DNA of 64,000 nt from an uncultured Campylobacter sp. (GTDB lineage Bacteria > Campylobacterota > Campylobacteria > Campylobacterales > Campylobacteraceae): the NCBI RefSeq assembly GCF_937981295.1, contig NZ_CALJPC010000002.1, forward strand, positions 9,188 through 73,187, written 5' to 3'. The translations under genes and the position numbers were made by a program. The notes below the pieces were generated by a model. The model had not been told where the DNA came from, searched no databases, and saw only the letters and a program-made list of their open reading frames with translations. Below are positions 32,777 through 41,984 of this stretch, one piece after another (within the stretch, counting starts at the first letter, position 1; each line of letters starts with the position of its first letter).

Positions 32777-33326
32777 ACTTTCCTCTTTTTAGGTAATTTT
32801 GGCTCGGAGTTATGTAAAAATCGCCCTTTACGTCGTGATCAAACGATAAAATTTCACTGCAAAAGCAGTCTTTTATACTCACGAACGCGATTGCGGGCTT
32901 AAGCTTCAGACCTGAAAAAAACATATCGTAAAATCCTTTCCCATGTCCTATTCTAGCCATTGCGCCATCCACTCCGATAGCTGGAACCACGGCTAGATCG
33001 ACCTTCTTAAAATACCCGTTTTGCGGAAGCGTCTGGCGCAGCCCAAAGCGTGAAATTTTAAAAGGTAAACGTAATCTTACCATTTTTAAACTAATATCCA
33101 CCATAAACGGAACGTAAAATTCGCAGCTTTTTGATAGCTTTTTTCTTAAAATCAAAACGTTCGGCTCGTAGCTCATCGGCAAAAATATTAAAATTTTACG
33201 CGCTTTTAAAAATTTCACCAGACCCTCTATGCGCCTTAAAAGCAGATAATGCTCGCATCTAGCAGCGCGCGCGGCGTGAGATTTCAGGCGCGATTTGCAG
33301 ATTTTTCTAAATTCATTCTTTTGCAT
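32709..33326 (-). CDS. 5-formyltetrahydrofolate cyclo-ligase
   Basis: 205 residues. The family motif ARIGHGKGFYDMFF (phosphate/folate loop) and an N-terminal helix with basic residues that begins ...RKICKSRLKS are seen. LPMSYEPNV and VDLAVVPAIGVDG also match. It converts 5-formyl-THF to 5,10-methenyl-THF using ATP. Its C-terminus overlaps the rny start by 68 bases. The same gene order is found in C. jejuni. Confidence 0.88.
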   Translation of the reverse strand: MQKNEFRKICKSRLKSHAARAARCEHYLLLRRIEGLVKFLKARKILIFLPMSYEPNVLILRKKLSKSCEFYVPFMVDISLKMVRLRLPFKISRFGLRQTLPQNGYFKKVDLAVVPAIGVDGAMARIGHGKGFYDMFFSGLKLKPAIAFVSIKDCFCSEILSFDHDVKGDFYITPSQNYLKRGKYDRDFNRLVRSCGGRWHRILSS

Positions 33327-33376
33327 CGTTTGATCTTTTCGAATAAAATATTAACGCTTATTTTAGCTATTTTTTG

Positions 33377-33382
33377 TATAAT
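33377..33382 (+). promoter_or_regulatory. -10 box (TATAAT) of the thioredoxin-like lipoprotein / ftsY transcript
   Basis: A TTTTTGTATAATTTTGCG element with perfect TATAAT lies 28 bases before the chosen ATG at 33410, in the divergent gap with the formyl-THF ligase. Confidence 0.6.
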
Positions 33383-33409
33383 TTTGCGATAAAATTCTCA
33401 AGGTTTATT

Positions 33410-33991
33410 ATGAAATTTCGTTTTTTTCTAGCGCTTTTTACGGCTTTTTTGTTTCTTGCGGGCTGCGGCGATGATGAGGATAAAAAATCAAGCGATACCC
33501 CGACCGAGGCCAACGCCACGCAGCCGCAGTCCGAAACCGAAGCCGTAATCCAGGTCGATTATACCGCTCCTTTTACACTTCAGCTAAGTAACGGAAAAAT
33601 TTTAAATATGCAAAAGACAAAACAGGGTTTTAACATCGACAACAACTCCACCGTGACGCTATTTGCGTTTTTTACGCCGTGGTGCGATGCCTGCGCCGTG
33701 CAGGTAAGCGCACTAAATGCCGCCAAACAAGCCTACTCTGGCAAGCTTGATATCATCGGCGTGATGATCGGTGATGCAAATTTAGACGATGCAAAAACCT
33801 ATGCAAGCGCGCACGAGGTAAACTACGCGATCGCTTACGGCGAAGGGACGGACTTTTTTACAAAGGCGCTAGGCGGCATAAACGAAGTACCGTATATGGC
33901 GATATACGACGAAAAGGGCGAGTTTAGCGCGCAATATTTCGGGCTGATGCCGGAAGAAATTTTAATGACCGAATTGGAGAAAATTTTCTGA
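33410..33991 (+). CDS. Thioredoxin-like lipoprotein with two N-glycosylation sequons
   Basis: About 193 residues. The frame opens at 33374, but the ATG at 33410 gives a normal lipoprotein signal peptide ending in LAGC and has AAGG upstream. The thioredoxin-fold domain has a WCDAC active site in FFTPWCDACAVQ. It is probably a periplasmic thiol reductase or oxidase. The linker after the lipobox holds EANAT and the domain start holds DNNST, both fitting D/E-x-N-x-S/T, the PglB sequon. It overlaps the start of ftsY by one base. This order matches C. jejuni. Confidence 0.85.
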   Translation: MKFRFFLALFTAFLFLAGCGDDEDKKSSDTPTEANATQPQSETEAVIQVDYTAPFTLQLSNGKILNMQKTKQGFNIDNNSTVTLFAFFTPWCDACAVQVSALNAAKQAYSGKLDIIGVMIGDANLDDAKTYASAHEVNYAIAYGEGTDFFTKALGGINEVPYMAIYDEKGEFSAQYFGLMPEEILMTELEKIF

Positions 33992-34854
33992 TGTTCGAAT
34001 TTTTTAAAAAAGGGCTTAGCAAGACCATAGACGCGATGCGAGGCGCGAAAAGCGAAGATAAAATTTCAAAAGAAATCCTAGAAGAGATGCTGCTTGAAGC
34101 CGACGTAGGCTACGAGCTCGTGGAAGAGATTTTAGAAAAACTTCCCGCAAAAAAGCTAGTCGCAAAAGATGATCTCAAGGGCGTTTTGAAGAACTATTTC
34201 GATTATGAAATCGCTAAACCCGCGGATGAGAAGCCCTTCGTAGAGCTCATCATCGGCGTAAACGGCGCGGGCAAAACTACGACAACCGCAAAGCTTGCAA
34301 ATTTATATAAAAATAGTGGCCAGAGCGTAATTTTAGGCGCATGCGACACCTTTCGCGCGGGCGCAGTCGAGCAATTAAAAAAATGGGCGCAGATCCTAAA
34401 TCTACCGATCGTAGCGACCGCGCAAGGGCACGATCCCGCTGCTGTGGCGTTTGACACCGTTAGCTCAGCTAGTGCCAAAAACATCGATCGCGTCCTGATC
34501 GACACCGCCGGACGCCTGCAAAATCAGAAAAATTTAGCCGCGGAGTTAGAGAAGATCGTGCGCATCTGCGACCGCGCAAAAAGCGGCGCACCGCACCGCA
34601 AGATCATCGTGCTCGACGCCACTCAGGGCAATCACAGCGTCGCGCAAGCTAGGGCGTTCAACGAGATCGTGAAGCTCGACGGCATCATCATCACGAAGCT
34701 CGACGGCACGCCCAAAGGCGGCGCACTTTTCGCCATAGCGCGCGAGCTGCGGCTGCCGATACTTTTCGTCGGCGTGGGCGAGCGGATGGAGGATTTGGCG
34801 GAATTTAACTCGGATCAGTTCGTAGAGACGCTTGTGGAGGGAATTTACGCTTAG
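33991..34854 (+). CDS. ftsY: Signal recognition particle receptor FtsY
   Basis: 287 residues, lacking the long acidic N-terminal domain of E. coli, as is usual in Campylobacter. The NG domain shows GVNGAGKTTTTAKLA (G1), DTFRAGAVEQL, DTAGRLQNQ (G3) and TKLDGTPKGG (G4). It delivers SRP-bound ribosomes to SecYEG. It is translationally coupled to the lipoprotein upstream. Confidence 0.95.
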   Translation: MFEFFKKGLSKTIDAMRGAKSEDKISKEILEEMLLEADVGYELVEEILEKLPAKKLVAKDDLKGVLKNYFDYEIAKPADEKPFVELIIGVNGAGKTTTTAKLANLYKNSGQSVILGACDTFRAGAVEQLKKWAQILNLPIVATAQGHDPAAVAFDTVSSASAKNIDRVLIDTAGRLQNQKNLAAELEKIVRICDRAKSGAPHRKIIVLDATQGNHSVAQARAFNEIVKLDGIIITKLDGTPKGGALFAIARELRLPILFVGVGERMEDLAEFNSDQFVETLVEGIYA

Positions 34855-34859
34855 GCTCT

Positions 34860-34903
34860 GCGTAAATTTACATATTCTCGCCGAACAAGCTTAAATTTTA
34901 CGC
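34860..34903. terminator. Possible convergent terminator after ftsY
   Basis: GCGTAAATTTA and TAAATTTTACGC form an imperfect stem (one extra A) around 21 bases just past the ftsY stop. It lies between convergent genes. Confidence 0.35.
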
Positions 34904-34990
34904 GCCGAAATGCTCGGCAAATTTTGTCGCTTTATTATCTTAGAATAAATTTTGCTTAAAATTTTACGATTTTCGTTTAGGATTTTGCAA

Positions 34991-35070
34991 AATTTTAGCT
35001 CACGCACCGCATAAAAACGCGCCCGCCCGCGTCCATTCGCACCAAAATACGCAAAATCCCGCCGCCCACA
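34991..35070 (-). pseudogene. Decayed copy of the 3' end of the gene at 35557
   Basis: The DNA here lines up with 35548-35625, the C-terminal coding end of the neighbouring gene. The shared segment includes GCATAAAAA(A)CGCGC.C.CCCGCGTCC..TCGCACCAAAATAC and AAAATCCCGCCGC. Read in the same frame it gives FWCEWTRAGAF, against FWCERTRVSAF in the intact gene. It has no start and lacks the rest. The two copies flank the small gene at 35082-35534. Confidence 0.65.
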
Positions 35071-35081
35071 ACGCGGCGCTC

Positions 35082-35534
35082 CTACAAGAATTCCTCAATG
35101 ATCTCAAGCCGTTTAAATTTTACGGTTATCCTCTGTCCGCTCGCAAAGATAAAATCATACTCGCAAACGCTTCTAGGCTTTAGCGAAAATTGATGAACTA
35201 TCAGATCGTTATTTTTAAAGCTCTTGTCGTCCATTTTGAAGCGGATGGCTAAGACGTTTTTGAAAACAAATTTAAAATTTCTATCTCGGTAGGACGATAA
35301 AAATTTCATCGTCAGTCTATCTTCGTTTTTTAAAATAGCGAATTTAAATTCAGTCAAAACGGCGTCGTGAAGGGTTTCTTTCGTATTAAACAGATACCTT
35401 TTCGGATCCAAGACAAACCGCCTGATAGGCTTTGCTATTTCGTTTTCATTCTTGCGAAGCGACTTAAAATAATCGTCAAAATACCAAATACCGCCCTTTC
35501 TTTTTATTTTCGCCGTGATCATTCGTCTGTCCAT
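35082..35534 (-). CDS. Hypothetical protein flanked by direct repeats
   Basis: 150 residues, basic, with alternating strands and no signal peptide or membrane segment. I do not recognise a family. It lies between two direct repeats derived from the 3' end of the adjacent gene, so it may have arrived or been duplicated with that gene as a cassette. There is no clear ribosome site before either ATG (35534 or 35522), which lowers confidence in the start. Confidence 0.5.
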   Translation of the reverse strand: MDRRMITAKIKRKGGIWYFDDYFKSLRKNENEIAKPIRRFVLDPKRYLFNTKETLHDAVLTEFKFAILKNEDRLTMKFLSSYRDRNFKFVFKNVLAIRFKMDDKSFKNNDLIVHQFSLKPRSVCEYDFIFASGQRITVKFKRLEIIEEFL

Positions 35535-35556
35535 TTGCGTTTTTCTTAAATTTTAC

Positions 35557-36633
35557 TCACGTGCACTGCATAAAAAACGCGCTCACCCGCGTCCGCTCGC
35601 ACCAAAATACATATAAAATCCCGCCGCTGCCGAAATATACCTCGCCACCTTGCTCGCAGCTCGGAAGCTCGCTATCAAGCTGCATCAAAAACTCCATTTT
35701 CTCGCCGCATATCGGACACGTCGGCACCAAGGCACCCTGTATCCATGATGGCTCGCCGCCGATGCGCGCGAGGTTTTGCCTGCTGTTTGACATCCCCCAG
35801 TCCTGAGCCGCCCAGCGCGCCGGCGTGGGCGCAAGTACTACTTCGCACTCCTTTATCGGTTCGTCAAATGCGTATTCGACCTGCGTCCTTTCGCCGATAC
35901 GCCGCGGCATACCCTGCGCGTCGTGCTCGTAAAAGACTACCTCGCCCTCGTTTATCTCTCTAACATGCGCGGCGAGGATTAGACGCGGCAGCGAGCGCAC
36001 GGGCAAGTCGCGGGGCAGCGGATCAAGCGTGATGAGATGAAATAGCGGATTTTGCGCATCGCCGTCCGCCTCGTCCAAAACTCCGCCTAGCTTATATCCA
36101 GCCTCGCCGCCCTCAAATCGCCAGGTCGGATGACGCTTCGCCAGATGCAGCGCATAGGGCGCGCCGAAATAGCCGCGCGGAAAAATTATGTGATACACGC
36201 GCTGGCTGCAGTATCTTTTGAGCCTGAATTTCTCGCCGCCAAAGCAAATTTCATCGTTCGGCGCTTTTTGTGATTTATCGGAGTTGGCTTCGTCTGCGTT
36301 AAATTTAACGACGCTTGCCGCATCGCATGCTTCATTTAAATTTACGTTAGCTCGCGATACGTCGCGCTCGCTCGTTTGGGTTTGCTTGGCGCCGCCGCAT
36401 TCGTTTGCATCCATTTTTAAAATTTCATTTGCTGCCATTTGAGCCGCGCCGTCTGCGTCAAATTTAACCCGTTCAAAGGTAAATCCGACAGCCTCCAGCC
36501 AATAGCCAATATATTCAAGCAGGTCGCACGGGCGATCGAAAAAATCCTCCGCAAGCGCGAACTCGCAGGCAAATTTTACGTTTCGCGGATCGCGGGTTTG
36601 CAGCAAGCAACTAAAAAATTTTTTGCCGCTCAT
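35557..36633 (-). CDS. Conserved hypothetical protein, DUF1963-like
   Basis: About 358 residues from the ATG at 36633. The frame is open further upstream to 36978, but that part is antisense-like sequence inside the next gene. The C-terminal half has a zinc-like CPICG and the pattern GGEPSWIQ...MEFLMQLDSE...GSGGILYVFWC, seen in YwqG/DUF1963-like proteins, some of which are immunity or SUFU-related. A central part (about residues 55-115) is Asn/Ala/Asp-rich low-complexity sequence. It overlaps the frameshifted gene upstream by 23 bases. Function unknown. Confidence 0.6.
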   Translation of the reverse strand: MSGKKFFSCLLQTRDPRNVKFACEFALAEDFFDRPCDLLEYIGYWLEAVGFTFERVKFDADGAAQMAANEILKMDANECGGAKQTQTSERDVSRANVNLNEACDAASVVKFNADEANSDKSQKAPNDEICFGGEKFRLKRYCSQRVYHIIFPRGYFGAPYALHLAKRHPTWRFEGGEAGYKLGGVLDEADGDAQNPLFHLITLDPLPRDLPVRSLPRLILAAHVREINEGEVVFYEHDAQGMPRRIGERTQVEYAFDEPIKECEVVLAPTPARWAAQDWGMSNSRQNLARIGGEPSWIQGALVPTCPICGEKMEFLMQLDSELPSCEQGGEVYFGSGGILYVFWCERTRVSAFFMQCT

Positions 36634-37203
36634 CCCTGCTCGTCTGCGGATCCGCAAGCTTCTCGCGCCAGATTTGCGAGCTCTCGTAGCTAAGCTCGCG
36701 CCATGGATACTCCGCATAATACGCGCTCTCGTTCGGCTGCAGTTTAAAAAGCTCGCCCAGATACGGATGCAAAAACGGCGCAAACTCGAGGCTCGCCGCG
36801 GCGATGACCTCTTCGGCGTTTTTCCAGCGCGCGCTCTTTTCATCTCTGCCGCGTTGCCGCGCATTTTTGCTTGCGCTTTCGTCCGCCCGCGCCGAGCGCA
36901 CATCCTCTCCCGTCTGTGCCGCGCTTTTGCTCTGCTTCGTTTCGCGCCCCTTTGCCGCCTCCTCGCATAAAATTTCAACCGCCGCAGCGATCAAAGCTTT
37001 AAAATCCTCCTTGCCTACATAGCCCATAGCGTCCTTTAGCAGCGTGCCGCCCTCTTGCGCCCGCGCAGCAGGCTGTCCGCTAGCGTAAAATACGCCGTCT
37101 CGTCGCCTTGTAGCCGCCAAAACCGCTCATATAAATCAGGCACTCTAAAGCCGTCGCGTTCGAAATCTCGCGCCAAACCTAGCGCTTCGTCCCGCTTACC
37201 CAT
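36611..37203 (-). pseudogene. Frameshifted hypothetical gene
   Basis: A frame starts at the ATG 37203 with a good AAGGA site and reads 54 codons (DLYERFWRLQGDETAYFTLADSLL), stopping at 37039. A second frame, open from about 37120 to 36611, continues with a plausible protein (GGTLLKDAMGYVGKEDFKALIAAAVEILCEE, in two parts, then a charged linker and a globular C-terminus). Joining them needs a -1-type shift between 37120 and 37039, a G/C-rich stretch. It may be a pseudogene, a sequencing error or a shifted product. The second half could also start at the ATG at 37027. I do not recognise the family. Confidence 0.5.
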
Positions 37204-37395
37204 CTTGCCATCCTTACTTTTGAAATTTTATTTTGATAATTTTAGCGTAAATTTAGATTAAATTTTGAAGGCGGTTTATTTTATATGTCGAAATTCTATG
37301 GAAAAATATGGGAAATTAAATTCGGCGACGAATTAAAATTTAGAAGTACGCCGAGCCCCGTAGAGCCCGGCTAAATTTTAAAATAGCTCTTAAAT

Positions 37396-38727
37396 TTAAA
37401 AGCTATCGTCTCTTTTTTCAAAGATCAGATGCAGCACGTAGGTCACGGCGAAGGTCAAGGTGCTAGGCACGATCCAGCCGAGCATCGAGTCGTAAAACGG
37501 CATCATCTTCACAAACGACGTTACAAGCGGCACCGAAATCCCCAAAATATCAAGTCCATTTATGACGCCCTCGACGACGCAGACATAGACGCAGGCGCGG
37601 TAAATCAACTTGCTCGAATCGATCCACGGATTAATCAGCGAGAGGATTATCAGCATGATCGAGATCGGATAGATGGCGACGAGTACGGGGATAGAGCCTT
37701 TGATGATGGTCGTAAGGCCGAAATTTGCGACTCCAAAGCCGATCACGCACCAAGCGATCGCCCAAGTTTTGTATTTGATCTTACCTTTCGTAAGCTCCTC
37801 AAAGTATTCGCTAGCCGAGCTTATAAGACCCAGCGTCGTGGTGATGCAGGCTAGGAAAAACGCGCTGCCTAGGATCACGACGCCAATTCTTCCGAAATAA
37901 TGATCGCTTACTCGCGACAAAAGCTCCGCTCCGTTGATATTCGGCGTATCTTTGAAAAGCTCCGCGGAGGTCGCGCCCAGATAGCCCAGCATAAAATATA
38001 TCGTCATCAGTATGACGCCCGACATCATTCCTGCTTTTATCGTAGAGGTGACGAGATGCTTCTCGTCGCTTACGCCGGTTGCTTTAATGGCGTTAATTAC
38101 GATGATACCGAATGCCAGCGACGCAAGCGCGTCCATCGTCTGATAGCCCTCTACGAAGCCCTTTGCTGCGGCGTGATCAACGTATTCACCGCTAGGAGCG
38201 ACGAAACCTCCGATCGGAAACAAAAATCCCGCGCCGAAAAGTAGCAAAATAAGCGCCAAAAGTATCGGCGTGAGGTATTTTCCGAGCAGATTGACGAGCT
38301 TTGAAGGGTTCATACAGATGTAATAGTTCAGCGCAAAATATGCCGCAGAATAAACAAATAGCCAAATTTGAAGGCTATCTTGCCCGATAAAAGGCTTAAT
38401 CGCGATGTCAAAGGGCATATTCGCCGCGCGCGGTATCGCAAAAAGAGGCCCGATCGTAAGATATAAAAGCGCGGTAAAAACGATCGCAAACACCGGATCT
38501 ATGCGGCGCACTAGGCTCTGAAGCCCCTTAGCGCGCGCAATGCCTGCGACGCCGAGAACCGGCAGAAGCACCGCCGTAGCGCAAAAAAACATTATCGCGA
38601 TATAAAAATTCTGTCCGGATTCCCTGCCCAGACCCGGCGGAAAAATAAAATTTCCCGCACCGAAAAACATCGCAAATAGCGTAAGCGATATCGTCAAAAA
38701 CTGGCTTCTACTAAGCTTGCCCTTCAT
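37396..38727 (-). CDS. brnQ: Branched-chain amino acid transporter BrnQ (LIVCS family)
   Basis: 443 residues with about 12 membrane helices. The N-terminus FAMFFGAGNFIFPPGLG is the family signature. It imports Leu, Ile and Val with Na+ or H+. AAGAAGG precedes the ATG. It is divergent from radA and has its own TATAAT on the minus strand. Confidence 0.92.
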   Translation of the reverse strand: MKGKLSRSQFLTISLTLFAMFFGAGNFIFPPGLGRESGQNFYIAIMFFCATAVLLPVLGVAGIARAKGLQSLVRRIDPVFAIVFTALLYLTIGPLFAIPRAANMPFDIAIKPFIGQDSLQIWLFVYSAAYFALNYYICMNPSKLVNLLGKYLTPILLALILLLFGAGFLFPIGGFVAPSGEYVDHAAAKGFVEGYQTMDALASLAFGIIVINAIKATGVSDEKHLVTSTIKAGMMSGVILMTIYFMLGYLGATSAELFKDTPNINGAELLSRVSDHYFGRIGVVILGSAFFLACITTTLGLISSASEYFEELTKGKIKYKTWAIAWCVIGFGVANFGLTTIIKGSIPVLVAIYPISIMLIILSLINPWIDSSKLIYRACVYVCVVEGVINGLDILGISVPLVTSFVKMMPFYDSMLGWIVPSTLTFAVTYVLHLIFEKRDDSF

Positions 38728-38759
38728 CTTAAACCTTCTTTAAATAAAGTGAAGTTTGT

Positions 38760-38765
38760 ATTATA
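38760..38765 (-). promoter_or_regulatory. -10 box (TATAAT) of brnQ
   Basis: The plus strand reads ATTATA, which is TATAAT on the minus strand, 33 bases before the brnQ start with AAGAAGG between. Confidence 0.5.
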
Positions 38766-38883
38766 GTTATAAATGTTTAAAACATATTTAAATTTAGCCT
38801 AAATTTAGTCGCAAATCCTTTGTTCCGTGATTTTTGATCTCGCAAACAGCACGCGGGGCGGCTAAAATTTTAAAAATTTTAAG

Positions 38884-38889
38884 TATAAT
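38884..38889 (+). promoter_or_regulatory. -10 box (TATAAT) of radA
   Basis: AAGTATAATTTCG holds a perfect TATAAT 49 bases before the radA start. GAGGGATAAAG serves as ribosome site. Confidence 0.55.
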
Positions 38890-38937
38890 TTCGCGAAATT
38901 CAAGGATAAATTTAGACAAAATGAGCGAGGGATAAAG

Positions 38938-40287
38938 ATGGCGAAGATTAAAACTACGATTTTTGAGTGCCAGCACTGCGGCAATCAGCAAAGCAGATGG
39001 CTCGGCAGATGCCCCGACTGCGGCGCATTTGATAGCTTCGTCGAGCTCAAGCCCGCTCAGATCAAAGCGCTAAAAGAGATCGAGGGCGAGCTTGTCCGCG
39101 CCTCGTCCGCAAGCGCCAAAGCGATCAGCGAGATAGAAATCGAGCAAATTTCGCGCATCGACACCAAGGATAGCGAGCTAAATTTAGTCCTCGGAGGCGG
39201 CGTCGTGGAGGGCTCGCTCGTGCTAATCGGCGGTAGCCCCGGCATCGGAAAATCCACGCTGCTGCTTAAGATCGCGGCAAATTTAGCAAGCGACGACCGC
39301 GCCGTGCTCTACGTAAGCGGCGAAGAGAGCGCAAGCCAGATCAAAATGCGCGCGCAGCGGCTTGGCGCGATAAGCGAGCAGCTGTTTCTACTCACCGAGA
39401 TAAATCTGGGCGCCGTGCTTGAAGAGGTCGAGCGCAGGGATTATAAATTTATCGTCATCGACAGTATCCAGACGCTTTTTAGCGACAAAGCCTCCTCTGC
39501 GCCTGGCTCAATCACGCAGGTGCGCGAGATCACATTTGAGCTGATGCGACTTGCCAAAGCGCGCGGGATTTCGATCTTCATCATCGGCCACATCACCAAA
39601 GAGGGCTCGATCGCGGGCCCGCGCATACTAGAGCATATGGTGGACGTGGTGCTGTATTTCGAGGGCGATGCGAGCAAGCAGCTTAGAATTTTGCGCGGTT
39701 TTAAAAACCGCTTCGGAGCTACGAGCGAGGTGGGGATTTTCGAGATGGGGCCGCACGGGCTCGTAAGCGCAAAGGACGTCGCGAGTAAATTTTTCACGCG
39801 CGGCAAGGCGGTAAGCGGCTCGGCGATCACGATCACGATGGAGGGCACGCGCGCGCTCGTCGTGGAGATCCAAGCGCTCGTGTGCGAGAGCGGCTACCCC
39901 AAGCGCAGCGCCACGGGCTTTGATAAAAACCGCCTCGATATGCTTCTGGCGCTACTTGATCGCAAGCTTGAGATCGGGCTTGGCGGATACGACGTCTTCG
40001 TAAACGTAAGCGGCGGCGTAAAGATCACCGAAACGGCGTGCGATCTAGCCGTCGTCGCGGCGATCGTAAGCAGCTTCAAAAACCGCCCGATCAGCAAAGA
40101 AAGCGTCTTCATCGGCGAGGTGAGCCTAAACGGCGAGATCAGAGAGATCTTCAACCTCGATGCGCGCCTGAAAGAAGCCGCGATGCAGAAATTTAAAAAC
40201 GCGATCGTCCCGATGAAGCCGCAAAACGCGCAGGGGCTTAAAATTTTTCACGCTACCGAGATCACGCAAATTTTAGATTGGATGTGA
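38938..40287 (+). CDS. radA: DNA repair protein RadA
   Basis: 449 residues. N-terminal C4 zinc finger (CQHCG...CPDCG), RecA-like ATPase with GGSPGIGKST (Walker A) and the RadA-specific FKNRFGATSE motif, and a C-terminal Lon-protease-like domain (FVNVSGGVKITE). It drives branch migration in recombination. C. jejuni has radA beside ftsY. Here a brnQ and small-gene block lies between them. Confidence 0.95.
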   Translation: MAKIKTTIFECQHCGNQQSRWLGRCPDCGAFDSFVELKPAQIKALKEIEGELVRASSASAKAISEIEIEQISRIDTKDSELNLVLGGGVVEGSLVLIGGSPGIGKSTLLLKIAANLASDDRAVLYVSGEESASQIKMRAQRLGAISEQLFLLTEINLGAVLEEVERRDYKFIVIDSIQTLFSDKASSAPGSITQVREITFELMRLAKARGISIFIIGHITKEGSIAGPRILEHMVDVVLYFEGDASKQLRILRGFKNRFGATSEVGIFEMGPHGLVSAKDVASKFFTRGKAVSGSAITITMEGTRALVVEIQALVCESGYPKRSATGFDKNRLDMLLALLDRKLEIGLGGYDVFVNVSGGVKITETACDLAVVAAIVSSFKNRPISKESVFIGEVSLNGEIREIFNLDARLKEAAMQKFKNAIVPMKPQNAQGLKIFHATEITQILDWM

Positions 40288-41004
40288 GGCGGCGCGCTTC
40301 TTGGCTTCGGCTTGGCAGAGGTGCGAGCGAGCGAAAATGGACTTCGAGCGGCAAGGGACGCGTTGCTTTTGCATGGGCGCGGCGAAGGGCACAAGTGCGC
40401 CGCTTTTTGCATAGCTCGCAAGCAAGCGCAAATGAGCTTGATCGCTAAGGCGCAATTTTTGGAATTTCACGTATCGTAGCGGCTCAAAAATTCGTTTGAG
40501 CTTTAAAACGGCTCGGTAACGGTGCGGTTAAAATTTAATCATTCGCGGCGCATCCCAGGCCAATACAAGGCGAGTGCTTTGCGGCGCAAAGCCAAGCCCG
40601 ATAGGTCCTTGCGTCGCGCAAAATTCTATCGCGGCGCGCAGGACGTATCGCATGGGGCTAAGAACCGGTAAAATTTTAGCGGCGCCAAGCTCTCATGCGC
40701 GGGTGCAGATACCGCAAGCAAAGTATCGCGCGCCGAGCCGAATGGGCGCCGCCGTAGCACGTCGCAACCCGAAAAGGCTTGCTAGCGAGACGCTACGCAA
40801 GCCAAAGCGCGCAGGTCCGCCTCACGTAGCCAAAAGACAAAGCCTACAAGGCGGCAAGATAGCAACGCAGCGAGAGCGTGATGAAATTTTAACGCAGACC
40901 GCATAAGCTGTCGGCAAAGCCTAATTCTACGGACAGGTTCCGCGGATAAAATTTCGCAAATCTAGCGTGGATAAAATTTTATAAATTTAAACGGAAAGGT
41001 GCGT
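40288..41004. other. Gene-free stretch with coding-like GC content
   Basis: About 717 bases. Unlike other spacers, 40288-40480 and 40540-40910 are GC-rich. Open frames exist on both strands (for example 40574-40906, plus) but give Arg/Ala-rich proteins with no recognisable fold and no good ribosome site. It could be a decayed gene or a structured RNA. I see no hairpin or promoter that decides it. Confidence 0.4.
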
Positions 41005-41748
41005 ATGAGCCCAAACGTAATCGTTAAATTCGTCATTTTGTTTTTCATCAAGGCGCAAAGCTTAAATGTCAAATTTAGCAGGCTTGATGCCGTCGTATCG
41101 CGCGCTTACGCCAAATACGGGGCACTCTTTAAGCTCAGCGTACCGCTACTTGCCGCAGCATCGGTATTTGCGCTGTTTAACCTATATGATTTTGCCAAAG
41201 CCAACTACGCGCTGACGGTCTTTTTGCTCGCTTTGGGCTCGCCTCTGCTTACGTATAGCTTTTTTAAGGCGATAAAATCGGCGATGACCTTCGCGCTATT
41301 TGTGATCCCCTTTGCGGCGGTGTTTGCGATCATCGCGGTGACGGGCGCACAGAAGCTTGATAACTCGCTAATTCGCACTATTGCCTTTCCGATGTTCTTT
41401 ACTTTCGTGTGGTTTGCGATGTCGGTGATCGCCGACGAGGACGTAGCGCAGATCATGAACAAGATCGTATCGAAGCTCTCAACGCTTTTCGTGACGATTT
41501 TTATCCTTTACAACTACGAGGCGCTGCACGGAATTTTAACCGCGAGCGCGGGAGGGTATCGAGCGAGCGAAGATGAGCTAAGCGCGCTTGATCTGGTGTT
41601 TATGACGATTAGATTTTTTACGCTGCCTTCGATTTTTACGTTGATGATTTTTGAGATCAAAGATTATCTTTTTACGAGATACGGCGCGTTCGTGCAGGCT
41701 CAGCAGGAGCGTATGGAGGATTTAAAAAATTCCAAGGGCTCGGAGTAA
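41005..41748 (+). CDS. Integral membrane protein of unknown function
   Basis: About 247 residues. Five or six hydrophobic helices (around residues 45-65, 70-90, 95-115, 125-150, 155-175 and 205-225), with a short charged C-terminus. GTG at 40999 is possible, but the ATG at 41005 has AAAGG at better spacing. I do not recognise a family. It stands alone between radA and the substrate-binding proteins. Confidence 0.7.
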   Translation: MSPNVIVKFVILFFIKAQSLNVKFSRLDAVVSRAYAKYGALFKLSVPLLAAASVFALFNLYDFAKANYALTVFLLALGSPLLTYSFFKAIKSAMTFALFVIPFAAVFAIIAVTGAQKLDNSLIRTIAFPMFFTFVWFAMSVIADEDVAQIMNKIVSKLSTLFVTIFILYNYEALHGILTASAGGYRASEDELSALDLVFMTIRFFTLPSIFTLMIFEIKDYLFTRYGAFVQAQQERMEDLKNSKGSE

Positions 41749-41984
41749 AATTTTAAAGCTTAGCTCAATCTAATTTTGCGCGACGCAAATGGTCGCAAAT
41801 ACTAAAGATTGCGACTGCTGTGTGCACGCTGGCTTCGGCGCGGCGGCGGGACTAATAAAATTTGAAATGAGATTTTTAGGACAAAATTTTGAGATAGAAT
41901 TTTAATGACGCACCGGTTATGCGCGGGTTAGAATTTAAAGCCGCGAAGCTTCAAATCCCGACCCCGCAATCAAAATTTAAAATT

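Noticed and set aside
35557..36978. Long 473-codon form of the DUF1963-like gene
   Set aside because: The extra N-terminal 115 residues are Arg-rich and overlie the neighbouring gene in another frame. The ATG at 36633 is preferred.
40574..40906. 110-codon plus-strand frame after radA
   Set aside because: Arg/Ala/Pro-rich product without domain or ribosome site. It looks like random open frame in GC-rich DNA.
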